Positions 25,571 to 34,236 of a DNA stretch of 64,000 nucleotides are shown here, piece by piece. The stretch is taken from contig DWUU01000048.1 in assembly GCA_019120575.1 (NCBI GenBank), positions 1 to 64,000 on the forward strand, given 5' to 3'. The stretch comes from Candidatus Mediterraneibacter quadrami. Lineage in GTDB: Bacteria > Bacillota > Clostridia > Lachnospirales > Lachnospiraceae. The stretch's first letter is position 1, and each line of letters opens with the position of its first letter. The notes under the pieces are model-generated. The model saw nothing but the letters and a program-made list of their open reading frames with translations. It did not search any database and was not told where the DNA came from. Both the position numbers and the translations under genes were made by a program.

Positions 25571-26236
25571 ATGTTTGAAATGTTTGTAAATTCGGAAGGC
25601 GGGCTGACGACAGCCGGTTATGTGGTAACGGTCGTGGCGGGAATCATTCTTTTCCTGGCGGCATGGTTTCTGGCGGGCAGGCGGTCCGCTGAAAAGAAAA
25701 TGAGCGCGAAACAGCTCGTTTTCTGCGGGGTGGCTATTGCTCTCGCCTACATTACGTCCTACATAAAGATCTTTAACATGCCATGGGGCGGCAGCATTAC
25801 GCTGTGCAGTATGCTGTTCATCGTGCTTGTCGCGAACTGGTACGGTGTGGGCACCGGCCTGTTTGTAGGGCTTGCCTACGGGATCCTGCAGTTTATCCAG
25901 GAGCCGTACGTGCTTTCTTTCTTCCAGGTGTGCTGCGATTATATCTTCGCATTTGCTGCGCTCGGCCTGGCCGGCGTGTTCGCAAAGAGCAATCACGGAC
26001 TGCTGAAGGGGTATATCCTGGCGGTCGTGGCCAGAGGCGCATTTCATGCCCTGGGCGGCTATCTGTACTGGATGGACTACATGCCGGATAATTTCCCGAA
26101 ATCACTGACGGCGGTTTATCCGATCCTCTACAACTACAGCTACCTTCTTGTGGAAGGAGTGATCACGGTGATCGTGATTTCGATCCCGGCGGTGGCCAAA
26201 GGCCTGGCGCGGGTGAAGAAGATGGCAGTGGAGTAA
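25571..26236 (+). CDS. thiT: Energy-coupled thiamine transporter ThiT
   Basis: A 221-residue ECF S component with six membrane segments. The ATG at 25571 has AGGAGG eight bases upstream. KQLVFCGVAIALAYITSYIK and FNMPWGGSITLCSMLFIVLVANWYG match the ThiT family, in which the first helix carries the alanine motif that docks on EcfT, and tryptophan/glutamate residues of the loops bind thiamine. The upstream TPP riboswitch confirms the ligand. EcfA/EcfT are encoded elsewhere. Imported thiamine serves enzymes such as the transketolase at 7156-8916. Confidence 0.95.
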   Translation: MFEMFVNSEGGLTTAGYVVTVVAGIILFLAAWFLAGRRSAEKKMSAKQLVFCGVAIALAYITSYIKIFNMPWGGSITLCSMLFIVLVANWYGVGTGLFVGLAYGILQFIQEPYVLSFFQVCCDYIFAFAALGLAGVFAKSNHGLLKGYILAVVARGAFHALGGYLYWMDYMPDNFPKSLTAVYPILYNYSYLLVEGVITVIVISIPAVAKGLARVKKMAVE

Positions 26237-26267
26237 AATCTGTATCGAAAACATCTGATCCGGCAGG

Positions 26268-26300
26268 GCGGTTTCCGGTGAAACCGCTTTGCTTTTTTTT
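26268..26300 (+). terminator. Terminator of thiT
   Basis: GCGGTTT (26268-26274), loop CCGGTG, AAACCGC (26281-26287), then TTTGCTTTTTTTT. A textbook intrinsic terminator. Confidence 0.88.
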
Positions 26301-26326
26301 ATACCCTGCTTTACAATGAAAGGGGC

Positions 26327-26345
26327 TAAGATTTTTTTAAGATTT
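26327..26345 (+). promoter_or_regulatory. Direct repeat TAAGATTT with 11-bp period, candidate response-regulator site
   Basis: TAAGATTT occurs at 26327-26334 and 26338-26345, exactly one helical turn apart, the arrangement typical of OmpR/PhoB-family dimers bound head to tail. It is 70-90 bp upstream of the response regulator gene, suggesting autoregulation. A related TTTTCTTAAG follows at about 26356-26365. Confidence 0.5.
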
Positions 26346-26415
26346 ATATCTGGATTTTCTTAAGCGGGATGCATTACAGTGGATACAGAAACAAGAACAA
26401 AGGGGAGGTCACAGG

Positions 26416-27123
26416 ATGGCGGAAGAGACAGTGCTGGTCGTGGATGACAATAAAGAAATTGTTTATTCGATCAGTGAATTGCTGAAGTACGAGGGATACC
26501 GGACGCTGGCGGCCTATGACGGGATGCAGGCGCTGGAACTTCTGGAGGCGCAGCCGGTGGATCTGATCATACTGGATGTGATGATGCCGAAAATGAACGG
26601 GTTGTCGGCGCTGATGAAGCTCCGGGAAAAGCACCGGATCCCGGTGATCATTTTATCGGCGAAGACGGAGGAGAGCGACAAAGTCTCCGGCCTGGTCATG
26701 GGCGCGGACGACTATGTGGAGAAGCCATACAACCCGGCGGAGCTGATGGCCCGGGTGAAAGCCCACCTGCGCCGGTACCGGGCCTGGGGCGGACAGGCGC
26801 CGGAGCAGGACACGGACCGGCTGGTTAACGGCGGCCTGGTGCTGGACAGGAAGCAGCGGCTGATCATCGTGGAAGGCGCGGAAGTCCGGCTGACAGCCAC
26901 GGAATACAAGATCGTGGAACTGCTGATGGAGCATCCGGGGCAGGTATTTCCGGCGGAGCAGATCTATGAAAATGTGTGGCACGACGAGGCGTGCTTTGCG
27001 GTGGAAAATACGGTGATGGTACATATCCGTCATATTCGTGAGAAGATTGAGATCGAACCGAAGAAACCAAGATATATAAAGGTGGTGTGGGGTATTGGAT
27101 ACAAAATGGAAAAATATGACTAA
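26416..27123 (+). CDS. OmpR-family response regulator (VanR-like)
   Basis: A 235-residue two-domain regulator. The receiver domain has the acidic pocket VVDDN, the phospho-acceptor aspartate in LIILDVMMPKMNG, VIILSAKTEE and the lysine in YVEKPYNPAEL. The winged-helix output domain includes LTATEYKIVELLMEHPGQVF, ENTVMVHIRHIREKIE and the C-terminal VWGIGYKME hairpin. AGGGGAGG precedes the ATG at 26416. It overlaps the sensor kinase gene, so the two are a cognate pair. Resembles VanR-type regulators of cell-envelope stress, but targets are unknown. Confidence 0.93.
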   Translation: MAEETVLVVDDNKEIVYSISELLKYEGYRTLAAYDGMQALELLEAQPVDLIILDVMMPKMNGLSALMKLREKHRIPVIILSAKTEESDKVSGLVMGADDYVEKPYNPAELMARVKAHLRRYRAWGGQAPEQDTDRLVNGGLVLDRKQRLIIVEGAEVRLTATEYKIVELLMEHPGQVFPAEQIYENVWHDEACFAVENTVMVHIRHIREKIEIEPKKPRYIKVVWGIGYKMEKYD

Positions 27124-28399
27124 AGAAGCAATGATGTTTCTGAAACTGAACTGGCCGTTCATTCCGGGCGCGGTGCTGCTCCTGACCGGAATTTATCTGG
27201 AATATTTTATGCTGGTGAATGCAGACTACCGTCCGATGGATGAGTCTTTGATCATCGGACTGACGGGGAACTTTGTTCTCGGCGCCGGCGTGGTTATGAC
27301 GCTCGGCCAGGTCCTGAAAATGATCTATGAGAACTGGGTCCCGGAGGATGAATCATTCTATGAGAAATGGAAAGAGACCGGGAAAAAGCTGGACCGGATC
27401 GCCGCGGCGGCAGGGGCGGTGTGCGTGGTCGCTGCCTATATCTATCTGTACACGCTGATCAACTGGCACAACTACGGGAACTATTACTGGAACTACGCGG
27501 CCGGATATATGATGGCGTTTACCATTGTCGTCCAGTATATTCTCGCGCAGATCGTGCTGAACCGGTTCAAGAACCGGAAGATGGACCTTCTGATGGAGCA
27601 GATGGAAGAGGTGAACCGCCGCCGCATCGATGTGGCGCTGGAGATCGAGAAGAAGAGCCTGGAAAAGGTGACGAGGAGCGACCAGCTCCGGGTGGACCTG
27701 ATCACGAACGTGTCCCACGACCTGAAGACGCCGCTCACGTCCATGATCGGATATATTGAACTGATCCGGAAGGAAGAGCTGAATGACACGGTGCGGGATT
27801 ATGTGGATGTGATCTCGGCGCGGGCGGAGAAACTGAAGGAGATGGTGGACAGTCTCTTCAGCCTGGCCAAGGCGAGCAGCGGCAATATCGAGCTCCATCC
27901 GGAGAAATTCGAGCTGAACCGGATGGTCGGACAGATCTTCGCGGACATGGATGACCGGATCCGGGAGAGCGGGCTTGAATTTGTGACCCGGTTCACCGAA
28001 GACAGTACGGAGCTGGTATCGGATAATTCGTACTTCTACCGGATCTGCCAGAATCTGATGGAAAATGCGCTGAAATATTCCGCAAAGGGGACGCGGGTTT
28101 TTGTAAAGACATACGTCAGCCATACGGAAAAAGAAGGCCGTGGACTGGAGGAGCGGCTCTGTATGGAAATCACGAATACGTCCGCGTATCCCATGGATTT
28201 TGAGGCGGAAGATATCGTAGAACGGTTCGCCCGGGGCGATAAAGCCCGCACCGGAGACGGCAACGGCCTGGGACTGGCGATCGTGAGCACGTACGCTAAA
28301 GCGCTGGGCGGGGAGTTTGAGATAAAGATCGACTGCGATCAGTTTAAGGCGGTCGTGATCATGCCGCGGGAGATGAAGCAAAAAGAAGCCGGAACGTAA
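27095..28399 (+). CDS. Sensor histidine kinase (VanS-like)
   Basis: A 434-residue membrane kinase. Four hydrophobic segments fall in residues 15-155 with only short loops, so the signal is probably sensed within or near the membrane. The H-box VSHDLKTPLTSMIGYIELI contains the phosphorylated histidine; N-box NLMENALKYSAKGTRV and G-boxes with GDGNGLGLAI form the ATPase domain. The TTG at 27095 follows AAAGGTGG; an alternative ATG at 27116 overlaps the regulator stop but has no clear ribosome site. Phosphorylates the upstream regulator. Confidence 0.92.
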   Translation: MDTKWKNMTKEAMMFLKLNWPFIPGAVLLLTGIYLEYFMLVNADYRPMDESLIIGLTGNFVLGAGVVMTLGQVLKMIYENWVPEDESFYEKWKETGKKLDRIAAAAGAVCVVAAYIYLYTLINWHNYGNYYWNYAAGYMMAFTIVVQYILAQIVLNRFKNRKMDLLMEQMEEVNRRRIDVALEIEKKSLEKVTRSDQLRVDLITNVSHDLKTPLTSMIGYIELIRKEELNDTVRDYVDVISARAEKLKEMVDSLFSLAKASSGNIELHPEKFELNRMVGQIFADMDDRIRESGLEFVTRFTEDSTELVSDNSYFYRICQNLMENALKYSAKGTRVFVKTYVSHTEKEGRGLEERLCMEITNTSAYPMDFEAEDIVERFARGDKARTGDGNGLGLAIVSTYAKALGGEFEIKIDCDQFKAVVIMPREMKQKEAGT

Positions 28400-28424
28400 A
28401 AGGGAGCCACAGAGTGACTCTCAT

Positions 28425-28458
28425 GCGCGGAAATATCCATATATGGATATTTCCGCGC
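28425..28458. terminator. Perfect 34-nt palindrome, probable bidirectional terminator
   Basis: GCGCGGAAATATCCATA and its exact complement fill 28425-28458 with no spacer, followed by TTTATTTATG. It lies 26 bp after the kinase stop and just before the promoter of the next gene. Confidence 0.6.
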
Positions 28459-28470
28459 TTTATTTATGTG

Positions 28471-28499
28471 TTGAAATTAGAAAATGAAAGAGATATAAT
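28471..28499 (+). promoter_or_regulatory. Promoter of the XRE-Uma2 gene
   Basis: TTGAAA (28471-28476), 17 bp, TATAAT (28494-28499). About 60 bp upstream of the start codon. Confidence 0.72.
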
Positions 28500-28560
28500 A
28501 ATGTAAACACAATATTTGGAAAATAAAATATCCAATTATGGAAAGAAAGGGGACGGCGTT

Positions 28561-29349
28561 ATGGATATTAATGATCTGAAGAAAATGAAAAAGAACTCCG
28601 GGATGACGAATGCGGAAATCGCTGAATTGTCCGGCATTCCATTAAGCACGGTGAACAAGATCTTCTCAGGAGCTACAAAGAATCCGCGCTATGCCACGCT
28701 GCTGGCGATCGAACAGGTGCTCAGTTCGAAGGAAAAGATTCCGTTTAAGTACGACCAGGTGAAGGAGGAGCCGGTGCTCATCCGGGAGGCGGCAACACCG
28801 TATGCATATTCTGCAAGGGAATATGATGGTGAAGATATTGAAAAGTTGTCGGAATATAACCGTGCTGAACTGATCAACGGTAAGATCTATATGCTGTCGG
28901 CGCCGGGGCGCCTTCATCAGTATTTTGTAAAAAGAATTTATTTTGAAATAGAAAGCCATATTAGAAAAAATAAGGGGAAATGCGAAGCGTATGTATCTCC
29001 TTTTGACGTTCGTCTTTTCGGAGATGATACCAGTATTGTACAGCCGGATCTGCTGGTTGTATGCAACCGTGACATTCTGACGGATAAGGGCTGCTGCGGC
29101 GCGCCGGACTGGGTGATAGAGATTGTCTCAAAGAGTAACTCCTCCCATGATTATGTGCGCAAGCTTGTGCTTTACCAGAAAGCCGGCGTGCGGGAATACT
29201 GGATCGTGGATCCGTTCCAGGAGCGCGTCACAGTCGTTAATTTTGAAGATCAGGGGAAGACTGAGGAGTATACTTATTCCGATGCTGTGCCGTCCGGTGT
29301 GCTGGAAGGGCTTGAGATCCGGTTCGCCCAGGTGAAGGAAGGATATTGA
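28561..29349 (+). CDS. XRE helix-turn-helix fused to Uma2-family PD-(D/E)XK nuclease domain
   Basis: A 262-residue fusion. The ATG at 28561 follows GAAAGGGG. Residues 1-60 are an XRE-type DNA-binding domain (MTNAEIAELSGIPLSTVNKIFSG). Residues about 80-255 are a Uma2 endonuclease-like domain: YNRAELINGKIYMLSAPG, QPDLLVV, GAPDWVIEIVSKSNSSHDYVRKL and LYQKAGVREYWIVDP, containing the D...ExV/S catalytic pattern. Uma2 proteins are abundant in cyanobacteria and some Clostridia and are of unknown role. An inverted repeat directly downstream, in front of the MutS-like gene, could be its target. Confidence 0.85.
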   Translation: MDINDLKKMKKNSGMTNAEIAELSGIPLSTVNKIFSGATKNPRYATLLAIEQVLSSKEKIPFKYDQVKEEPVLIREAATPYAYSAREYDGEDIEKLSEYNRAELINGKIYMLSAPGRLHQYFVKRIYFEIESHIRKNKGKCEAYVSPFDVRLFGDDTSIVQPDLLVVCNRDILTDKGCCGAPDWVIEIVSKSNSSHDYVRKLVLYQKAGVREYWIVDPFQERVTVVNFEDQGKTEEYTYSDAVPSGVLEGLEIRFAQVKEGY

Positions 29350-29393
29350 CAAACGCACATAATAAGATTATTGTATTAAACAGATAATACAAT
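29346..29393 (+). promoter_or_regulatory. Promoter with overlapping palindromic operator before the MutS-like gene
   Basis: TTGACA (29346-29351, overlapping the stop codon of the preceding gene), 17 bp, TATTGT (29369-29374). Overlapping the -10 box is the perfect inverted repeat ATTGTATT (29370-29377) / AATACAAT (29386-29393) with an 8-bp spacer. A protein bound there would block transcription. The repressor is not known; the adjacent XRE-Uma2 protein is one candidate. Confidence 0.6.
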
Positions 29394-29412
29394 AGAAAGG
29401 CGGTGCAAAATT

Positions 29413-31041
29413 GTGTTGAAAACGCTTCTTTTGATCGTATGTCTGATCCTCATTCTTACAGTAACATGGGGGATTTCATATTTTGACCTGAAACGCCGCC
29501 GCAGGGATTTTGTCCGTGAGAAATTCGGCAGAATGCCGAAGATCCGGGAATGGAATGACACGTTCCGCAATTATTATGACGTGGTAAATGACGGAACCGG
29601 TATTGATAGTGTTACATGGAACGACCTTTCGCTGAACGATGTGTTCCAGCGGATCAACAGCTGCGACTGTTCGGCCGGCGAGGAGATCCTGTACAGGCGT
29701 CTGCGCCGGAATCGGATGTCTGCAGATGAGCGGATAATGTTTGAACAGCAGGTTCAGGCGTGGGCAGAGGATGCAGACGGACGCGGGAAGATCGAGGAAC
29801 TGCTGTGTGATATCGGGAAAAGCGCTTCTTCTTATTATATACCCGCCTATATGGATGGCATTGAAGCGTATGTGCTCGGTAATCAATGGTTGTACAGGAT
29901 CCTTCAGATCCTGCTGGCAGCATCGGTTCTTGTCATGCCGTTTCTGCCTGCGGACATGCTGGCTTTTCCATTCATGGCGGTGTGTGCGCTGAACCTGGGC
30001 ATCTATTTCTGGCTCAATATGAAGCATGACCTGGAACTGTCCCTGATCGGGACGGCGGTCAGCCTACTTGGAAATGCGAAGCAGATCGTCCGGTTAAAGA
30101 ACGTAAGCGGATTTTTCCCGGAACTGGATGAAGCGCTTCACGAACTGAGGGGCGTTATCCGGGGCGACCGGATCCTGCGCATCAAACGGGAGGGAAGCGG
30201 CACAGGGGACGCCATGGGCACGCTTCTTGATTATGTGATGGGGATCACGCTGGTTCAGATCACCACTTACAATAAAGTCATGAAACGGCTGATCGACCAT
30301 GCGGACGCATACATGACGGTGTACAGGTGCATCGGGGAAGTGGACGCCGCGATCTGTACTGCCTCTTTCCGTCAGACGCTACCGTGGTACTGCACGCCGG
30401 AATATACGGATGAGAAAAAAATGGAAATGACAGAAGCGTATCATCCGCTCATTCAGGATCCGGTGGCGAATGACCTTGCGTTGGAGAAGAGCTGCCTGAT
30501 CACCGGATCCAATGCTTCCGGGAAATCCACGTTTATCAAAGCGGTGGCTTTGAATTCGGTTCTCGGACAGGCGTTGAATACATGTATGGCGCGGCGGTTC
30601 GTCATGCCGGAGGCGGATGTCATTACGTCCATGGCGGTGAAAGACGACCTGATGGCAGGCGAGAGTTATTTTATCCGGGAGATCCGTTATCTGAAGCGGA
30701 TTCTCGACAGCCTGTCGGATGACCGCGTGACCATCTGCGCCATCGATGAGATCCTGAGAGGAACGAATACGGGAGAGCGCATCCGGGCGTCCCGCGCGAT
30801 CCTGGAATACCTCCGGGATAAGAACTGCATCGCGCTGGTGGCGACTCACGACAAGGAACTGACAGAACTGCTGAAGGATGATTATCTGAACTTCCATTTC
30901 AGCGAGGAGATCGGCGAGGATGATATCGTGTTCAGCTATAAGATCATGGAGGGGCCGGCTACATCGCAGAATGCCGTTAAACTGCTGGAATTCGCAGGGT
31001 TCCCGGAAGAGATCATCCGGGCGGCAGAAAATAAATCATGA
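29413..31041 (+). CDS. Membrane-anchored MutS-like ATPase
   Basis: A 542-residue protein with two hydrophobic regions at the N-terminus (residues about 3-22 and 160-195) and a C-terminal MutS domain V. Walker A is GSNASGKSTFIKA, Walker B CAIDEILRGTNTGERIRAS, followed by ALVATHDKELTELL and the dimerisation region. Mismatch-recognition domains I and II are missing, so this is not a mismatch repair MutS but one of the poorly understood MutS-domain membrane ATPases of Firmicutes. GTG start at 29413 behind AAAGGCGGTG. It ends at a strong terminator. Confidence 0.85.
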   Translation: MLKTLLLIVCLILILTVTWGISYFDLKRRRRDFVREKFGRMPKIREWNDTFRNYYDVVNDGTGIDSVTWNDLSLNDVFQRINSCDCSAGEEILYRRLRRNRMSADERIMFEQQVQAWAEDADGRGKIEELLCDIGKSASSYYIPAYMDGIEAYVLGNQWLYRILQILLAASVLVMPFLPADMLAFPFMAVCALNLGIYFWLNMKHDLELSLIGTAVSLLGNAKQIVRLKNVSGFFPELDEALHELRGVIRGDRILRIKREGSGTGDAMGTLLDYVMGITLVQITTYNKVMKRLIDHADAYMTVYRCIGEVDAAICTASFRQTLPWYCTPEYTDEKKMEMTEAYHPLIQDPVANDLALEKSCLITGSNASGKSTFIKAVALNSVLGQALNTCMARRFVMPEADVITSMAVKDDLMAGESYFIREIRYLKRILDSLSDDRVTICAIDEILRGTNTGERIRASRAILEYLRDKNCIALVATHDKELTELLKDDYLNFHFSEEIGEDDIVFSYKIMEGPATSQNAVKLLEFAGFPEEIIRAAENKS

Positions 31042-31042
31042 A

Positions 31043-31078
31043 AAAACGGTGCAGCTTCTTGCGAGACTGCACCGTTTT
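31043..31078. terminator. Bidirectional terminator between MutS-like gene and pdu operon
   Basis: AAAACGGTGCAG (31043-31054) and CTGCACCGTTTT (31067-31078), a perfect 12-bp stem with A and T runs on both sides. Serves the convergent MutS-like gene and pduO. Confidence 0.87.
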
Positions 31079-31091
31079 AAATAATTCGTTT

Positions 31092-31652
31092 CTACATATT
31101 CCCCAGGATATTCTTTACGACTTTGTCTTTTATCCCGTCTGTTTTCCCGTTTTCAACCTTGTAATCCGCATACCGTGCGCACATGTACAGGTAGTCGGAG
31201 AGACGGTTGATATACTGGACCGCCTTGGCGTCCGCGCCGTAGTTCTGTTCTACTTTCCGGAAACGCCGCTCTGCGCGTCTGGTCACGGCTCTTGCCACGT
31301 CCAGGCGGGCGGACAGTTCGCATCCGCCGTAGAGGACGAAGTCCTTAATGCGGGGGAAGGAGTTCTCGATCCGGTCGATCTCTTCTTCCAGCGCTTTTGT
31401 CTCGTCCTGTGAGAAGCGGTAGTCCATGTTCCGCGGATCGGCAACGCCTGCCATGATCAGCATGAGGTTCCGCTGGATATGCGCCAGGCTTTCCTTCAGG
31501 GAGGCGTCAGCCAGGACCTTTGCCAGGCCGATGAAGCTGTTCAGTTCATCGATGGTGCCCACCAGCTCGATCCGGTCGTCCGCTTTGGAAACGCTGATGC
31601 CGTTCATGAGAGAGGTGGTTCCTCTGTCCCCGTTCTTTGTATAGATGTTCAT
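31092..31652 (-). CDS. pduO: Cob(I)alamin adenosyltransferase, PduO type
   Basis: A 186-residue PduO-type ATP:corrinoid adenosyltransferase. MNIYTKNGDRGTTSLMNG is the N-terminal ATP-binding loop, and RAVTRRAERRFRKVEQ plus VQYINRLSDYLYMCARYAD form the conserved active-site helices. It makes adenosylcobalamin, the cofactor of the dehydratase in the same operon, from cob(I)alamin and ATP. Only the N-terminal catalytic domain is present; the C-terminal haem-binding domain of Salmonella PduO is absent, as in many homologues. Overlaps pduH by 4 bp; last gene of the operon. Confidence 0.94.
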   Translation of the reverse strand: MNIYTKNGDRGTTSLMNGISVSKADDRIELVGTIDELNSFIGLAKVLADASLKESLAHIQRNLMLIMAGVADPRNMDYRFSQDETKALEEEIDRIENSFPRIKDFVLYGGCELSARLDVARAVTRRAERRFRKVEQNYGADAKAVQYINRLSDYLYMCARYADYKVENGKTDGIKDKVVKNILGNM

Positions 31653-31993
31653 ATCCGGTATTCCTCCTTAAAGGGCAGTTTCTTGATCGCCCGCGCGCTG
31701 TTGGAGCCCACGCAGCGGCACTGCGCCCGGGTGGGCTCAAGGTAGCTCTCGATATTGCGGCCTTTCTCCAGTCCGCGCATCTTCAGGCATACGGCGGTGC
31801 CGTAGATGCCCACGCCTGATCCCAGCATGGAATCCCGCGCGGCTTTGTAGGCCAGCTTCTCCATGCAGGTGTCCGGCATCTCGGTAACATCATAGAAGAT
31901 GCCCTCTTCCTCGATTCCGGCGCAGACGTCTTTTACGACCGTCGGATCTGCCTCGTGTGTATAGATGAATATGGAAGGTCTTTTGATGATCAA
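31649..31993 (-). CDS. pduH: Diol dehydratase reactivase, small subunit
   Basis: A 114-residue protein of the DdrB/PduH family, structurally like the medium dehydratase subunit. I place the start at TTG 31993, seven bases after GGAGG, since the longer in-frame reading would overlap the pduG stop region and add a non-family N-terminus. Features are IIKRPSIFIYTH, GIEEEGIFYDV, GSGVGIYG and EPTRAQCRCVGSNSARAIKKLPF. With PduG it exchanges damaged cobalamin for fresh adenosylcobalamin using ATP. Confidence 0.9.
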   Translation of the reverse strand: MIIKRPSIFIYTHEADPTVVKDVCAGIEEEGIFYDVTEMPDTCMEKLAYKAARDSMLGSGVGIYGTAVCLKMRGLEKGRNIESYLEPTRAQCRCVGSNSARAIKKLPFKEEYRI

Positions 31994-32032
31994 TGTCAGT
32001 CCTCCAGTCTGCCGCGTTTTACGCGGCATCGC

Positions 32033-33847
32033 TTACTGCATCTCTCCCAGGTAGGAGAGTACAAGCCCGGTCGCCACCGCATTTCTCGGGCCTTCGCTTC
32101 CGCGGATATTGCCGCGCCCGCAGACGATGCGGTAATCCGTAAAGGATTCCATGAGCATTTCCGGTATCTCAAAGTCCTCCGCCGACCCGCCTACGAGCAC
32201 AACGGTGGAAATGTTTTTCAGATTGTGGTCCGGCGCCACTTTGCGGAGCGCGCGGAATGCGTTGGTCACGAAGACCTTGCGCTTTGCCTCGCGGCGTACC
32301 TGGACGATCTTCTCCATCGGGATATCCTCTTCGATGCGGACCAGTCCGTGCTCGGTGAGCAGGACAACGCGCCCGAAGAAACGCGGGTCAATGGATTCGT
32401 CCACGAAAGTCATCTGGCCGTTCTCCATGCGCATGTGGAAGAGACTCTCCACTTTCGCCAGGGGATATTTCTTGATCTCCTCGGCGATGCGGCGCTCGCC
32501 CAGCCCCAGCTCGGTCTGGATCAGCATGGATACCAGTTCGCCGGCGCCGGCCTGATGGGTCATTTTGACCTGGCCTTCCCGGTTGATGATCGCCGCGTCG
32601 GTGGAACCGCCGCCCATGTCGAGGATCGCCAGTGGAAGCTGGGTTCCCGGTGTTGTCAGGGCGCCGAGGCTTGCCATCACAGCTTCCACGCCTGCGACCT
32701 TTACTTCCGTCCCGAGTTCGGTGGTCAGCCGGGAAGCGATCTCCTGCATGGGGAGCTTCTGGGTCTTGACCATGGCTGCGATGCCCACGGCTTTCTCCAG
32801 GCAGGTCTCGCCCGCCAGGGCTCCTGAGATCAGGACCGGAGCCAGGGTGTCGACGGCCAGGATATCCGTGATGCGGATGTCCGCCTCGGAGCTTTTGTCA
32901 ACCTCGCTCATACCGGTGCGGATGCGCGAGAGCATATTTCCGACATTGGTGTCAGGCTGTCCGCTGATGTCGCGGATGTCGCCTGCGGATCCGGCTGCCG
33001 CCATGATCTTGTCGGCGCCTTCGTCCAGGCTGATGGTGACGTTTCTGTCGCCGTAGAAATAGATCTCGCCGGCCGGCAGTACATTCTCGTGCACATTTCC
33101 GCCGGGGGTCTTCAGTACAACCGCGCTGCGGTTCCCGATCAGGCTCTTTGCGATCGGGGTGATGGTGCGTGTCTCTTCCGCGTTCAGCCCGAGCAGTGTG
33201 GCGATGCCGTACGGATTGGAGAGCATGCGGATCGTCTGGCCGGGGAGCGCCACTTCGATGGCTGCGGGAACGCCGTCCGGGAGACGGTCGATCCGGCGGA
33301 CCTCGTCAATGATCGGGATCTCTTTATGAATGCGGTTCTCGACGAGAACGGCTTCATCCGCCTGAAGGATGATCCCGACGATGTCCAGTTCTTCATGCTG
33401 GTTGACGACAGCGGCCACTTCCTCGTAGCTGTGCTCTGAAGATGCGGCCAGGATATAGGGCGTGCCCTGTACGGCCCGGGAAATGTTCTCAATCAGCAGC
33501 GTTTCGCCGACGGCCTGTCCGGCGCCTGCGGGAGTGGACGGATTGTGGCCGATCATGGAAGAATCGGTGATCACGGTCTCCGTCAGCGTCTCCATGGCGG
33601 TGTCGCCGATGACCGGCGCGGCCTCGTTGAGGCGGACCAGGTCGATGTCGGACGTATCGCGCCCGATCCTGCTCATGGCCATGCGGAGCGCATTCTTTAC
33701 GGAATAGACGTTCTCGATGGTGCCTTTCGTGCCGGTGGTCGGACAGGACGCACTTGAAAGAAAAGTGACGCTGCCTTTGCCCGTCACTTCTCCGACGCAG
33801 ACTTCAGTTGTAGAATTACCGATGTCAACTCCTGCGATATAACTCAA
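32033..33847 (-). CDS. pduG: Diol dehydratase reactivase, large subunit
   Basis: A 604-residue ASKHA-fold ATPase. MSYIAGVDIGNSTTEVCVG is the phosphate-1 loop and LAILDMGGGSTDAAIINREG the phosphate-2 loop. VLVGGSAEDFEIPEML corresponds to the adenosine-binding region. It acts as a chaperone-like factor, releasing inactivated cobalamin from the dehydratase. Length equals DdrA/PduG (about 610). Overlaps pduE by 4 bp, as expected for subunits made in step. Confidence 0.96.
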   Translation of the reverse strand: MSYIAGVDIGNSTTEVCVGEVTGKGSVTFLSSASCPTTGTKGTIENVYSVKNALRMAMSRIGRDTSDIDLVRLNEAAPVIGDTAMETLTETVITDSSMIGHNPSTPAGAGQAVGETLLIENISRAVQGTPYILAASSEHSYEEVAAVVNQHEELDIVGIILQADEAVLVENRIHKEIPIIDEVRRIDRLPDGVPAAIEVALPGQTIRMLSNPYGIATLLGLNAEETRTITPIAKSLIGNRSAVVLKTPGGNVHENVLPAGEIYFYGDRNVTISLDEGADKIMAAAGSAGDIRDISGQPDTNVGNMLSRIRTGMSEVDKSSEADIRITDILAVDTLAPVLISGALAGETCLEKAVGIAAMVKTQKLPMQEIASRLTTELGTEVKVAGVEAVMASLGALTTPGTQLPLAILDMGGGSTDAAIINREGQVKMTHQAGAGELVSMLIQTELGLGERRIAEEIKKYPLAKVESLFHMRMENGQMTFVDESIDPRFFGRVVLLTEHGLVRIEEDIPMEKIVQVRREAKRKVFVTNAFRALRKVAPDHNLKNISTVVLVGGSAEDFEIPEMLMESFTDYRIVCGRGNIRGSEGPRNAVATGLVLSYLGEMQ

Positions 33848-34236
33848 AGTAATATTCCTCTCTTCTCATACACTTCTGCGGCTTCCATGACAAGGCGCGC
33901 GCAGTTCTTTGCGTTGTATTTTTCAAGAAACTCCTGCGCCATCATGACCAGCTCCAGCTTGGTGGAACGGTTTGGACGCAGTTTATCGTACATTTTCAGG
34001 ATCACGTCATCCGGCACGTCCACCAGCTCGGCGGCGCGCTCGAAATTCTTCTCCATGGGATCGTTGCCCGCTTCTCTGGCCACCTGGCCCTGGGCTTTGA
34101 GCATGTCCTTGGAGATCTTGATATCATCCGGCGCGATGTGGCCTTTCATGACTTCCTCCAGTGTGATGTCTGTGAATTTCCTGCCGGTCTTGGACGTGAT
34201 CGCGTCTTTTTCGTATTCAGCAAAAGGATATCTCAT
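33844..34236 (-). CDS. pduE: Diol/glycerol dehydratase, small subunit
   Basis: A 130-residue gamma subunit: YPFAEYEKDAITSKTGRKFTDITLEEV, GQVAREAGNDPMEKNFERAAEL, and LRPNRSTKLELVMMAQEFLEKY match PduE/DhaE. It is short: the N-terminal extension of about 35 residues that promotes microcompartment association in Salmonella PduE is missing. The gene is contiguous with pduD. Confidence 0.95.
   Translation of the reverse strand: MRYPFAEYEKDAITSKTGRKFTDITLEEVMKGHIAPDDIKISKDMLKAQGQVAREAGNDPMEKNFERAAELVDVPDDVILKMYDKLRPNRSTKLELVMMAQEFLEKYNAKNCARLVMEAAEVYEKRGILL

Noticed and set aside
27353..28381. Minus-strand frame of 342 codons opposite the sensor kinase
   Set aside because: Antisense to clear histidine kinase motifs; product resembles no protein family and has no start signals.
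29413..31041. MutS2 or mismatch repair MutS
   Set aside because: Mismatch-recognition domains and the Smr domain are absent and membrane segments are present.
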